Positions 8,253 to 15,539 of a stretch of DNA of 64,000 bases are shown one piece after another. The stretch covers positions 39,893 through 103,892 of the forward strand of contig NZ_JMHT01000063.1 in assembly GCF_001905655.1 (NCBI RefSeq), given 5' to 3'. Made by a program: the position numbers and the translations under genes. The DNA comes from Mycobacterium sp. ST-F2. Lineage in GTDB: Bacteria > Actinomycetota > Actinomycetes > Mycobacteriales > Mycobacteriaceae. A model generated the notes under the pieces. That model was given only the letters and a program-made list of their open reading frames with translations. It did no database searches and was not told where the DNA came from. How positions within the stretch are numbered: the stretch's first letter is position 1; each line of letters opens with the position of its first letter.

Positions 8253-8636
8253 TCAGACCGCGTTGCGGTGCTTGCGCTGGGTGGCGAAGAACTCCGCCCA
8301 GGACACCACCTCGGGGTGCTGTTTGAGGAGGGCGCGGCGCTGCCGCTCGGTCATGCCGCCCCAGACGCCGAATTCGACGCGGTTGTCGAGGGCGTCGGCA
8401 CCGCATTCGACGATCACCGGGCAATGCCTGCAGATGACCGCGGCCTTGCGCTGGGCGGCGCCACGGACGAAGAGCTCGTCGGGGTCGGCCTGCCGACACC
8501 GAGCCTGGGAGACCCAGGCAATTCGGGCTTCTGCTTCAGGTTGGACCACACCCTGTATCGCGCCGTTTCCGGCCTGGGGAGCGATTGTCGCGCGAACTAC
8601 TGGCTGTGTACCTGCCACCAGCGATCCCTTCGTCAC
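8253..8636 (-). CDS. whiB4: WhiB4, iron-sulfur redox-sensing transcription factor
   Basis: A protein of up to 127 residues with the four WhiB cysteines at positions 47, 69, 72 and 78 (C-x21-C-x2-C-x5-C), which hold an oxygen- and NO-sensitive [4Fe-4S] cluster. After these comes the signature turn EFGVWGGMTERQRR and a basic tail for DNA binding. WhiB4 represses antioxidant functions in M. tuberculosis (Rv3681c), and it lies beside ponA2 there as here, so the paralogue assignment rests on both motif and context. The GTG at 8636 is used; a shorter start near residue 10-20 is possible because the N-terminal tail is not conserved. Confidence 0.92.
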   Translation of the reverse strand: MTKGSLVAGTQPVVRATIAPQAGNGAIQGVVQPEAEARIAWVSQARCRQADPDELFVRGAAQRKAAVICRHCPVIVECGADALDNRVEFGVWGGMTERQRRALLKQHPEVVSWAEFFATQRKHRNAV

Positions 8637-8676
8637 ACCGTCTCCCGACGGCCGTGTCCTCCCGAGTAGACCACTG

Positions 8677-8723
8677 ATGCGATCTACGCCACATTGCGGC
8701 TAGTAGTGTTACCTAGATCGCAT
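8677..8723. repeat. Long-spaced inverted repeat in the whiB4-ponA2 intergenic region
   Basis: Two perfect 10-base arms, ATGCGATCTA at 8677-8686 and TAGATCGCAT at 8714-8723, lie 27 bases apart, 41-87 bases upstream of whiB4. They could be two half-sites or two copies of one regulator's operator. No regulator can be named. Confidence 0.45.
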
Positions 8724-8748
8724 TGTGTGTTCAAGTTAGGTGCTCAGG

Positions 8749-8783
8749 GGCCTTTTGCGCAATGGGTCAGAGGCCGCTTTTTT
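8749..8783 (+). terminator. Possible rho-independent terminator upstream of ponA2
   Basis: Five-base arms GGCCT (8749-8753) and AGGCC (8771-8775) are followed by GC and six Ts at 8778-8783, a rare U-tract for this genome. No annotated gene ends here in that direction, so it may end a short untranslated transcript starting near 8710. The hairpin is weak, so confidence is low. Confidence 0.35.
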
Positions 8784-8886
8784 GGGACGTGTGTCCAAAC
8801 GTTAATTTTTGCCCGTGTCGCAGCCCCCTAGATGCCCTAAGGACGTGGTAATCGACCAGCACTCAGCTGCTGGCCACCACGGTCGC

Positions 8887-8892
8887 TAGGCT
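8887..8892 (+). promoter_or_regulatory. -10 element of ponA2
   Basis: TAGGCT, seven bases before the ponA2 ATG at 8900, predicts a leaderless ponA2 mRNA and supports this start codon. Confidence 0.6.
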
Positions 8893-8899
8893 GTACCCC

Positions 8900-11335
8900 A
8901 TGCCCGAGCGACCGCAGAACCGTCCGCCGACCGCGGTCACCGTCATCAAGATGACGTGGTGCGTTCTGCTCGCGAGCGTGGTGCTCGCCGCGATGATGTT
9001 CCCGCTCATCGGGGGTGTCGGCCTGATGTCCAACCGGGCATCCGACGTCGTGGCCAACGGTTCAGCCCAGCTCGTCGAAGGTGACGCACCCGCCGTGTCC
9101 ACCATGGTGGACGCCAAGGGCAACCCCATCGCGTGGCTGTATTCGCAGCGCCGTTTCGAGGTGCCGAGCGATCAGATCGCCAACACCATGAAGCTGGCCA
9201 TCGTCTCGATCGAGGACAAACGGTTTGCCGAGCACAACGGGGTTGACTGGAAGGGCACCCTGACGGGGCTGTCCGGCTACATGTCGGGTTCGGCCGATAC
9301 CCGCGGTGGATCCACCATCGAGCAGCAGTACGTGAAGAACTACCAGCTGCTCGTGGTCGCGCAGAGTGACGCCGAACGGCGGGCCGCCATCGAGACCACC
9401 CCGGCGCGCAAGCTGCGCGAAATCCGCATGGCGCTGACCCTGGACAAGACGTTCACCAAGTCCGAGATCCTGACGCGCTACCTGAACCTGGTGTCGTTCG
9501 GCAACGGCGCGTTCGGCATCCAGGATGCCGCCCAGACGTACTTCGGCATCAACGCCAACCAGCTGAACTGGCAGCAGGCCGCACTGCTCGCCGGCATGGT
9601 GCAGTCGACCAGCGGACTGGATCCGTACGTCAACCCCGACGGCGCCCTGGCACGTCGAAACCTGGTGCTGGACACCATGATCCAGAACGTTCCGCAGGAA
9701 GCCGAGGCCCTGCGCGCCGCAAAGGCCGAGCCGCTCGGCATCCTGCCGCAGCCCAACCAGCTGCCCCGCGGCTGCATCGCCGCCGGTGACCGCGCCTTCT
9801 TCTGCGACTACGTGCTCGACTATCTGTCGAAGGCCGGCATCAGCAAGGACCAGGTCGCCAAGGGCGGCTACCTGATCCGCACCACGATCGACCCCGACAT
9901 CCAGAACTCGGTGAAGTCGTCCATCGACGGCATCGCCTCCCCCGGCATCGACGGCATCGCCAGCGTCATGAGCGTCATCCGGCCCGGCAAGGACAACCAC
10001 CAGGTGGTGGCGATGGCCAGCAACCGGACCTACGGCCTCAACACCGCGGCCGGGGAAACCATGCAGCCACAACCGTTCTCGTTGGTGGGTGACGGCGCCG
10101 GCTCCATCTTCAAGCTGTTCACCACCGCCGCGGCCATGGACATGGGCATGGGCATCAACGCGCAGCTGGACGTGCCCGGCCGGTTCGAGGCCAAGGGTCT
10201 GGGCAGCGGTGGCGCCAAGGGCTGCCCGAAAGACAAGTGGTGCGTCGAGAACGACGGCCGCTACCGGGGCAGCATGAACATCACCGACGCCCTGGCGTCG
10301 TCGCCGAACACCGGGTTCGCCAAGCTGATCTCGCAGATCGGTGTCCCGCGCACCGTCGACATGGCGGTCAAGCTGGGGCTGCGGTCGTACGCAGCACCGG
10401 GCACCGCACGGCCGTACGACCCGAACAGCAACGAGAGCCTGTCCGACTTCATCAAGCGGCAGAACATCGGTTCGTTCACCCTCGGCCCGTTCGAGGTCAA
10501 CGCCCTCGAACTGTCCAATGTCGCGGCCACGCTCGCCTCGGGCGGTACCTGGTGCCCGCCCAACCCGGTGGACAAGGTGTTCGACCGGCACGGCAACGAG
10601 GTCTCGGTGACCACCCAGACCTGTGAGCAGGCGGTCCCCGAGGGCCTGGCCAACACGCTGGCCAACGCGATGAACAAGGACGCCATCAGCGGCACCGGCG
10701 CGGGCGCCGCGCAGTCGGTCGGCTGGACCTTCCCCATGTCCGGAAAGACGGGCACCACCGAGGCCCACCGGTCATCGGCGTTCCTGGGCTTCACCAGCGC
10801 CTTCGCCGCCGCCAACTACATCTACGACGACTCCACGACGCCGTCGGATCTGTGTTCGTTCCCGCTGCGCCAGTGCGGCCGCGGTGATCTCTACGGTGGT
10901 CATGAGCCGGCCCGCACCTGGTTCACCGCGATGAAGCAGTTCACGCCGCCCAACGTGGTGATGCCGCCGACCGACCCGCGCTACGTGGACGGTGGACCGG
11001 GCTCGAAGGTGCCGAGCGTCGCGGGCATGGACATCGACCTGGCGCAGACCCGCGTGAAGGAAGCCGGCTTCCAGCTGGCCCCGCAGCCGTCGTGGGTCAA
11101 CAGCGCGTCGCCGTCGGGCCAGGTGATCGGCACCTCCCCGTCGGGCCAGACCATCCCCGGCTCGATCGTCACGATCCTGGTGAGCAACGGCATCGCGCCG
11201 CCTCCGCCGCCACCCCCGCCAGTGGGGATTCCGGGGCTCGACGGCCTGCCGCCGGTACAGATCGGGTCGACGGTCGTGGAGATTCCCGGCCTGCCGCCCA
11301 TCACGGTGCCGGTGCTCGGCCCCCCGCCCCCATAG
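8900..11335 (+). CDS. ponA2: Bifunctional class A penicillin-binding protein PonA2 (PBP2)
   Basis: An 811-residue peptidoglycan synthase. The order is a short cytoplasmic tail, one membrane segment (about 18-42), then a GT51 glycosyltransferase domain with catalytic Glu105 (EDKRFAEHNG) and RGGSTIEQQ. A transpeptidase domain follows, with active-site Ser402 in SIFK, SPN near residue 472, and KTGT at 616-619. One PASTA domain (about 698-760) and a Pro-rich tail close the protein. It polymerises and crosslinks glycan in the periplasm, and PonA2 is linked to stress and stationary survival in mycobacteria. Length and domain order match the family (Rv3682). Confidence 0.96.
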   Translation: MPERPQNRPPTAVTVIKMTWCVLLASVVLAAMMFPLIGGVGLMSNRASDVVANGSAQLVEGDAPAVSTMVDAKGNPIAWLYSQRRFEVPSDQIANTMKLAIVSIEDKRFAEHNGVDWKGTLTGLSGYMSGSADTRGGSTIEQQYVKNYQLLVVAQSDAERRAAIETTPARKLREIRMALTLDKTFTKSEILTRYLNLVSFGNGAFGIQDAAQTYFGINANQLNWQQAALLAGMVQSTSGLDPYVNPDGALARRNLVLDTMIQNVPQEAEALRAAKAEPLGILPQPNQLPRGCIAAGDRAFFCDYVLDYLSKAGISKDQVAKGGYLIRTTIDPDIQNSVKSSIDGIASPGIDGIASVMSVIRPGKDNHQVVAMASNRTYGLNTAAGETMQPQPFSLVGDGAGSIFKLFTTAAAMDMGMGINAQLDVPGRFEAKGLGSGGAKGCPKDKWCVENDGRYRGSMNITDALASSPNTGFAKLISQIGVPRTVDMAVKLGLRSYAAPGTARPYDPNSNESLSDFIKRQNIGSFTLGPFEVNALELSNVAATLASGGTWCPPNPVDKVFDRHGNEVSVTTQTCEQAVPEGLANTLANAMNKDAISGTGAGAAQSVGWTFPMSGKTGTTEAHRSSAFLGFTSAFAAANYIYDDSTTPSDLCSFPLRQCGRGDLYGGHEPARTWFTAMKQFTPPNVVMPPTDPRYVDGGPGSKVPSVAGMDIDLAQTRVKEAGFQLAPQPSWVNSASPSGQVIGTSPSGQTIPGSIVTILVSNGIAPPPPPPPPVGIPGLDGLPPVQIGSTVVEIPGLPPITVPVLGPPPP

Positions 11336-11426
11336 GCCCGGCAGAAACCTCAGAACGACCTAAGCCAACCCTGTGGGCTTTCTAACGATGACCAGCGACA
11401 ACGGGCCAATTACCGGGCTGAGCAAG

Positions 11427-11432
11427 TAGGCT
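11427..11432 (+). promoter_or_regulatory. -10 element of the metallophosphoesterase gene
   Basis: TAGGCT followed by six bases and the ATG at 11439, the leaderless spacing. It shows the gene can be transcribed independently of ponA2, which ends 103 bases upstream. Confidence 0.55.
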
Positions 11433-11438
11433 GCCTGC

Positions 11439-12389
11439 ATGTCTGCCATCGCCCGCAACGCAGCCGTCACCGTCGCCGGAACCCTGGCTGCTGGCCTCGC
11501 TTACGGGTCGTTGATCGAGCGCAACGCGTTCGTGGTCCGTGAGGTCACCATGCCGGTGCTGACGCCCGGTTCGTCGCCGCTGCGGGTGCTGCACCTGAGC
11601 GATCTGCACATGATGCCGGCGCAGCGTCGCAAGCAGGCCTGGCTGCGCGAGCTGGCCCGCTGGGAGCCCGATCTGGTGGTCAACACCGGCGACAACCTCT
11701 CGCACCCGAAGTCGGTGCCGGCCGTGGTGCAGGCCATGGGTGATCTGCTGGCGGTGCCCGGCGTGTTCGTGTTCGGCAGCAACGACTACTTCGCGCCGAA
11801 GCCGAAGAACCCGGCCAACTACCTGTTCAACAAGCACAAGCGGATCACCGGACGGCCGCTGCCGTGGCAGGACCTGCGCGCGGCGTTCACCGAGCGCGGC
11901 TGGCTGGACATGACGCACACCCGGCGCGAGATCGAGGTCAACGGTCAGCTCATCGCCGTGGCCGGGGTCGACGATCCGCACCTCAACCGCGACCGCTACG
12001 ACACCATCGCCGGGCGGCCCAACCCGGCGGCCAATCTGTCGCTGGGTGTCACCCACGCGCCGTACACCCGCGTGCTGGACCGGTTCGCCGAGGACGGCTA
12101 CCAGCTGGTGCTGGCCGGCCACACGCACGGCGGGCAGCTGTGCGTGCCGTTCTACGGCGCGCTGGTGACCAACTGCGACATCGACACCTCGCGGGTGAAG
12201 GGTCCGTCCCGCTGGGGCGCGCACACGCAGCTGCACGTGTCCGCCGGCATGGGCACCTCGCCCTACACACCGGTGCGCTTCTGCTGCCGGCCCGAGGTGA
12301 CGCTGCTGACACTCGTGGCCGCGCCGACCGGCGGCGGACACACCGGTATCGGCGCCGATATGACGCAGCCGGCCGTCTCGGCACGGTGA
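11439..12389 (+). CDS. Calcineurin-like metallophosphoesterase (Rv3683-like)
   Basis: A 316-residue protein with an N-terminal hydrophobic segment (about 7-24), then the dinuclear metal motifs in order: LHLSDLHM (D-x-H), VNTGDNLSHP (GD), GSNDYF in place of GNHE, and LAGHTHGGQL (GHxH). This is the YkuE-like branch of membrane-attached phosphoesterases, whose known members act on lipids such as UDP-diacylglucosamine or on unknown substrates; the substrate here is open. The motif GSND instead of GNHD/E is a noticeable variant. The stop overlaps the next gene as GTGA. Confidence 0.88.
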   Translation: MSAIARNAAVTVAGTLAAGLAYGSLIERNAFVVREVTMPVLTPGSSPLRVLHLSDLHMMPAQRRKQAWLRELARWEPDLVVNTGDNLSHPKSVPAVVQAMGDLLAVPGVFVFGSNDYFAPKPKNPANYLFNKHKRITGRPLPWQDLRAAFTERGWLDMTHTRREIEVNGQLIAVAGVDDPHLNRDRYDTIAGRPNPAANLSLGVTHAPYTRVLDRFAEDGYQLVLAGHTHGGQLCVPFYGALVTNCDIDTSRVKGPSRWGAHTQLHVSAGMGTSPYTPVRFCCRPEVTLLTLVAAPTGGGHTGIGADMTQPAVSAR

Positions 12390-13459
12390 GCCGCGACTGG
12401 GTCGACAACGCCGTCCGCCTGATCGAGGCCGACGCCCGGCGCAGCGCCGACACCCACCTCTTGCGTTATCCGCTGCCGGCCGCATGGAGCGCGGACGTGG
12501 ACGTCCAGCTGTACCTCAAGGACGAGAGCACGCACATCACCGGCAGCCTCAAGCACCGGCTGGCCCGGTCGCTGTTCCTGTACGGGCTGTGCAACGGCTG
12601 GATCGGCCCGCAGACGACCGTCATCGAGGCGTCGTCCGGTTCCACGGCGGTGTCCGAGGCGTATTTCGCGGCGCTGCTCGGGTTGCCGTTCATCGCGGTG
12701 ATGACGGAGTCGACGAGCCCGTCGAAGATCGCACTGATCGAATCACAAGGCGGCCGTTGCCATTTCGTGGAGCAGTCGTCGCAGGTGTATGCCGAGGCGG
12801 AGCGGCTGGCACGCGAGACCGGCGGCCACTACCTGGATCAGTTCACCAACGCCGAGCGCGCCACCGACTGGCGCGGCAACAACAACATCGCGGAGTCGAT
12901 CTTCTCCCAACTACGTGAGGAGGCTCATCCGATCCCGGAGTGGATCGTGGTCGGCGCGGGCACCGGCGGCACCAGCGCCACCATCGGACGGTTCCTGCGC
13001 TACCGGCGCCACGCCACCCGGCTGTGCGTCGTGGACCCGGAGAACTCGGCGTTCTATCCGTCGTGGGCCACGGGCGACCGGGACGTGTTCACCGGGGCGT
13101 CGTCGCGCATCGAGGGCATCGGCCGGCCGCGGGTGGAACCGTCGTTCCTGCCCGGCGTGGTGGACGCCATGGTGTCCGTACCGGACGCGGCCTCAGTGGC
13201 CGCAGCACGGCACGTGAGCAAGGTTCTGGGGCGCCGGGTGGGTCCGTCCACGGGGACGAACATCTGGGGTGCGTTCGGCCTGCTGGCCGCGATGGTGGCG
13301 CAGGGCCGCAGTGGGTCGGTGGTGACGCTCCTCGCCGACAGCGGCGACCGTTATACCGATACCTACTTCGACGACGCGTGGGTCAGCAGCCGCGGGCTGG
13401 ACTCCGCGGAAGCCGTAGCGGCACTGGCGGAGTTCGAGCGCTCGGGGCGCTGGGCGTGA
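12386..13459 (+). CDS. PLP-dependent cysteine synthase-like lyase (Rv3684-like)
   Basis: A 357-residue fold-type II PLP enzyme. Lys56 in ITGSLKHRLA is the expected Schiff-base lysine, EASSGSTAVSEAY forms the substrate-binding loop, and GTGGTSATIGRFLR is the PLP-phosphate loop near residue 190. Family members are cysteine synthases and cystathionine beta-synthases, but replacement of the usual TGNTG-type loop by SSGSTA suggests a different substrate, and the M. tuberculosis relative is annotated only as a probable lyase. The GTG start overlaps the phosphoesterase stop (GTGA). Confidence 0.87.
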   Translation: MSRDWVDNAVRLIEADARRSADTHLLRYPLPAAWSADVDVQLYLKDESTHITGSLKHRLARSLFLYGLCNGWIGPQTTVIEASSGSTAVSEAYFAALLGLPFIAVMTESTSPSKIALIESQGGRCHFVEQSSQVYAEAERLARETGGHYLDQFTNAERATDWRGNNNIAESIFSQLREEAHPIPEWIVVGAGTGGTSATIGRFLRYRRHATRLCVVDPENSAFYPSWATGDRDVFTGASSRIEGIGRPRVEPSFLPGVVDAMVSVPDAASVAAARHVSKVLGRRVGPSTGTNIWGAFGLLAAMVAQGRSGSVVTLLADSGDRYTDTYFDDAWVSSRGLDSAEAVAALAEFERSGRWA

Positions 13460-13575
13460 TCATGGCGGCCGTTCCAGGCCGCCCGATACGCCGCCCGGTA
13501 GTCAGAAGTCGCGAACAGCCACAGCGCCGCCAGACCGAAGAATCCGCAGTAGAGCAGAGCTCCCAATCCGGTCAT
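13363..13575 (-). CDS. Small single-pass membrane protein overlapping the lyase gene tail to tail
   Basis: A 70-residue protein with one hydrophobic segment (residues 3-21, LGALLYCGFFGLAALWLFA) and a polar Ser/Ala-rich tail. The ATG at 13575 has a good ribosome binding site (GAGGA, seven bases upstream). Its last 97 bases are antisense to the 3' end of the lyase gene, which is unusual and lowers confidence in the C-terminal part. Function is unknown. I list it because the start region and membrane segment look genuine. Confidence 0.45.
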   Translation of the reverse strand: MTGLGALLYCGFFGLAALWLFATSDYRAAYRAAWNGRHDHAQRPERSNSASAATASAESSPRLLTHASSK

Positions 13576-13748
13576 GTTCGTTCCTCGCTTTCTCACCGTT
13601 GAGCTGTCGCCAATCACAGTTACTTGATTGAACGCACGATGAGCAAAAATCCATCCCGCCAGCGGACGTGATCTTGGCCGCTAACCCCGTCTACCTGCGG
13701 CTACATCACCCCGCGAGGGCCGTTTGGCTTCTGAGGGCCCCGGTGCGA

Positions 13749-13754
13749 TACGCT
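13749..13754 (+). promoter_or_regulatory. -10 element of tRNA-Pro
   Basis: TACGCT, 14 bases before the mature 5' end of the tRNA, with a possible -35 TTGGCT at 13724-13729 (19-base spacer, slightly long). Confidence 0.45.
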
Positions 13755-13768
13755 GTCGTGGCTTCACG

Positions 13769-13842
<74 letters not shown>

Positions 13843-13851
13843 CAAGTGAGC

Positions 13852-13885
13852 AAGGCCCTGACCAGGGAAATCTGGTCGGGGCCTT
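13852..13885 (+). terminator. Terminator after tRNA-Pro
   Basis: Arms AAGGCCCTGACCAG and CTGGTCGGGGCCTT pair with one G-U wobble around the loop GGAAAT, and the sequence after it reads CTTCGTTT. It ends seven bases before the stop of the convergent DUF4262 gene and may serve both. Confidence 0.85.
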
Positions 13886-13891
13886 CTTCGT

Positions 13892-14374
13892 TTACGCGGG
13901 TCCGCCGTTCGGTTGCCTGCGGACGCCAAGAACTGGTTGCCTACGGCGACCGTGGCTCCACCCGCGCTCCCAAGGCCAGTGGCCACGAGCATCGGTCCAC
14001 ACAAGTTGGAACGCGCGAATTCGCGGACTGCAGAGTTCGACCGCGTATTTCAAATGCACGTCCGGATGTTCGACATCGATGACCTCGAATATGAACTCGC
14101 CCTGGTAGTCGATATGCATGGCGGGCTGCAAGAACGTCCCCTCCTCGACAATCTGATGGCCGAGTGAATTCAGCACACGGCCGGCCGTCTGAGGTTGTAA
14201 CCCAGTGACCAGCAACTCCGGCAGACCCAGGTTGTGCAGACCGATTGTGTACGCGAATGGCCGACGATCGTCTTCCACGAACTGGACGGCCCATCCGTGG
14301 TCCTTCATGATCCCGCGCAACATGTCGAGGTACTCCTCGGTGGTGCCGTTTGGGTTATCGCATTTCCAGCACAT
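13892..14374 (-). CDS. DUF4262 domain protein
   Basis: A 160-residue soluble protein. The DUF4262 signature FAYTIGLHNLGLPELLVTGL is plain at about residues 37-56, preceded by HGWAVQFVEDD. The N-terminus has Cys-x2-Cys (MCWKCDNP), and the C-terminal tail is rich in Trp and Arg (WPWERGWSHG). DUF4262 has no established function. The ATG at 14374 has a strong ribosome binding site (AAGGGG). Its C-terminus reaches almost to the tRNA-Pro terminator, which it meets head-on. Confidence 0.85.
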   Translation of the reverse strand: MCWKCDNPNGTTEEYLDMLRGIMKDHGWAVQFVEDDRRPFAYTIGLHNLGLPELLVTGLQPQTAGRVLNSLGHQIVEEGTFLQPAMHIDYQGEFIFEVIDVEHPDVHLKYAVELCSPRIRAFQLVWTDARGHWPWERGWSHGRRRQPVLGVRRQPNGGPA

Positions 14375-14515
14375 ATCCACCCCTTCCCTATGGTTGCGCC
14401 CAGCATCCACCTGCCCACCGACAGGTTCTGCTGAAGCTGGCCGAAGAGGTCGCGGGTTCGAAATGCCTTCGACGTCCCGCGTCGCCAAACCGACCCGGGA
14501 AGCTCGCGCGGCGAC

Positions 14516-14782
14516 CTATGCGCAGATGCTGACGTACGGCACGGTGATGCACGGCGGCGGCCACCCGGGCGCCCAGCCCTGACCGTTGCCCCAACCACGA
14601 TGGCCCCAGCCCCAGCCGTGGTGGTCGTCCCAGTCGTCGCCGCCCCAACCGTGGTCCATGGGGATCATGCCCGGATCGTGCGCCGGCGCGGCGCTCGCAG
14701 TTCCCGAACCGATACCCAGAACCGCAGCTACGAGGCCTGCGGCGAGTGCTGTTGTCGATGCAATCTTCCTGTACGTGGCCAT
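14516..14782 (-). CDS. Small secreted Gly/Trp/His-rich protein
   Basis: An 88-residue protein with a clear Sec signal peptide: MATYRKIA, then a hydrophobic core, then an AXA-type cleavage site near SGTASAAPA (about residue 32). The mature ~56 residues are rich in Asp, Gly, His and Trp (MDHGWGGDDWDDHHGWGWG) and end with two cysteines near the C-terminus, which may form a disulfide. The His/Asp content suggests metal binding, but that is only inference. A good ribosome binding site (GGAGG) precedes the ATG. Confidence 0.8.
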   Translation of the reverse strand: MATYRKIASTTALAAGLVAAVLGIGSGTASAAPAHDPGMIPMDHGWGGDDWDDHHGWGWGHRGWGNGQGWAPGWPPPCITVPYVSICA

Positions 14783-14896
14783 GGCCCGCCTCCGGAAACA
14801 AACCGATCAAAATCAGTGCTAGACACCGCAAGTCTAGTTTTTTGACGCTACGGATGACACCGGCCAAGCGAATCTCCCGGTGAGCTCCAACTCCAT

Positions 14897-14939
14897 AATG
14901 GAACAACATTGTCCCATTTTCGGCCAAACATGCTATTTT
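14897..14939 (+). promoter_or_regulatory. LfrR operator and extended -10 of the lfrR-lfrA operon
   Basis: A 22-base palindrome with arms AATGGAACAA (14897-14906) and TTGTCCCATT (14909-14918), one mismatch, occupies the expected -35 region. An extended -10, TGCTATTTT (-10 hexamer 14934-14939), lies six bases before the lfrR ATG, so the mRNA is leaderless. A TetR-type repressor bound here would block RNA polymerase, which fits autoregulation by LfrR. Confidence 0.65.
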
Positions 14940-14945
14940 TGACAC

Positions 14946-15530
14946 ATGGCTGAACTGAAATCGCTCGACACGGGTGTGCGTTCGCGCACCCGCAAGGCGA
15001 TTCTCGATGCCGCCACCGCCGTCCTGGCGACCAATCCCGCGGCGTCGCTGAGTGACATCGCCGCCGCCGCGGGCGTCGGCCGCAGCACGCTGCACCGGTA
15101 TTTCCCCGAGCGTTCCGAGCTGATCCGCGCCGTCGCCCTGTACGTGCACGAGATGTGCAACGCCGCCATCGACAAAGCCGAACCGGCCTGTGGTCCCCCG
15201 CTCGCGGCACTGCGCCGCGTGGTCGAATCCCAGCTGGACCTCGGACCCATCGTCCCCTTCGTCTACAACGAGCCGACCATCGTGGCCGATCCGGAGTTGT
15301 CCGCGATCCTCGATACCGGCGACGAGGCGATAGCCGAAGTGCTGGCGCGGGTTTCGGCACGACCGCAGACCAGCCCACCGGAGTGGCCGCGCCTGGTTTT
15401 CTGGGCCCTGCTCGACGCCGGATATGAGGCACTGCGCCGGAACATCGCGCCGCGGGTCGAGATCGTCGACGCCATCATGGCCAGCCTGACGGCCGGCACC
15501 ATCACCCTGGATCAATCCTCAACAAGTTAG
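14946..15530 (+). CDS. lfrR: TetR-family repressor LfrR
   Basis: A 194-residue TetR regulator with an N-terminal helix-turn-helix (SDIAAAAGVGRSTLHRYFPERSELI, about residues 36-60). The ligand domain closely resembles my memory of M. smegmatis LfrR, including RRVVESQLDLGPIV and NAAIDKAEPA. LfrR represses the adjacent multidrug pump gene and is released by its drug ligands. Nine bases separate its stop from lfrA, so the two are one operon. The symbol rests on remembered similarity and on the pairing with a DHA2 pump. Confidence 0.8.
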   Translation: MAELKSLDTGVRSRTRKAILDAATAVLATNPAASLSDIAAAAGVGRSTLHRYFPERSELIRAVALYVHEMCNAAIDKAEPACGPPLAALRRVVESQLDLGPIVPFVYNEPTIVADPELSAILDTGDEAIAEVLARVSARPQTSPPEWPRLVFWALLDAGYEALRRNIAPRVEIVDAIMASLTAGTITLDQSSTS

Positions 15531-15539
15531 GTAATTCCC

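Noticed and set aside
9062..10768. A 568-residue frame antisense to ponA2, and similar long antisense frames at 35061-36782, 43374-45515 and 41056-43086
   Set aside because: High-GC DNA leaves long frames open opposite real genes. These have Arg/His/Gln-rich low-complexity composition, no ribosome binding site and no recognisable domain, and the overlapping gene is well supported.
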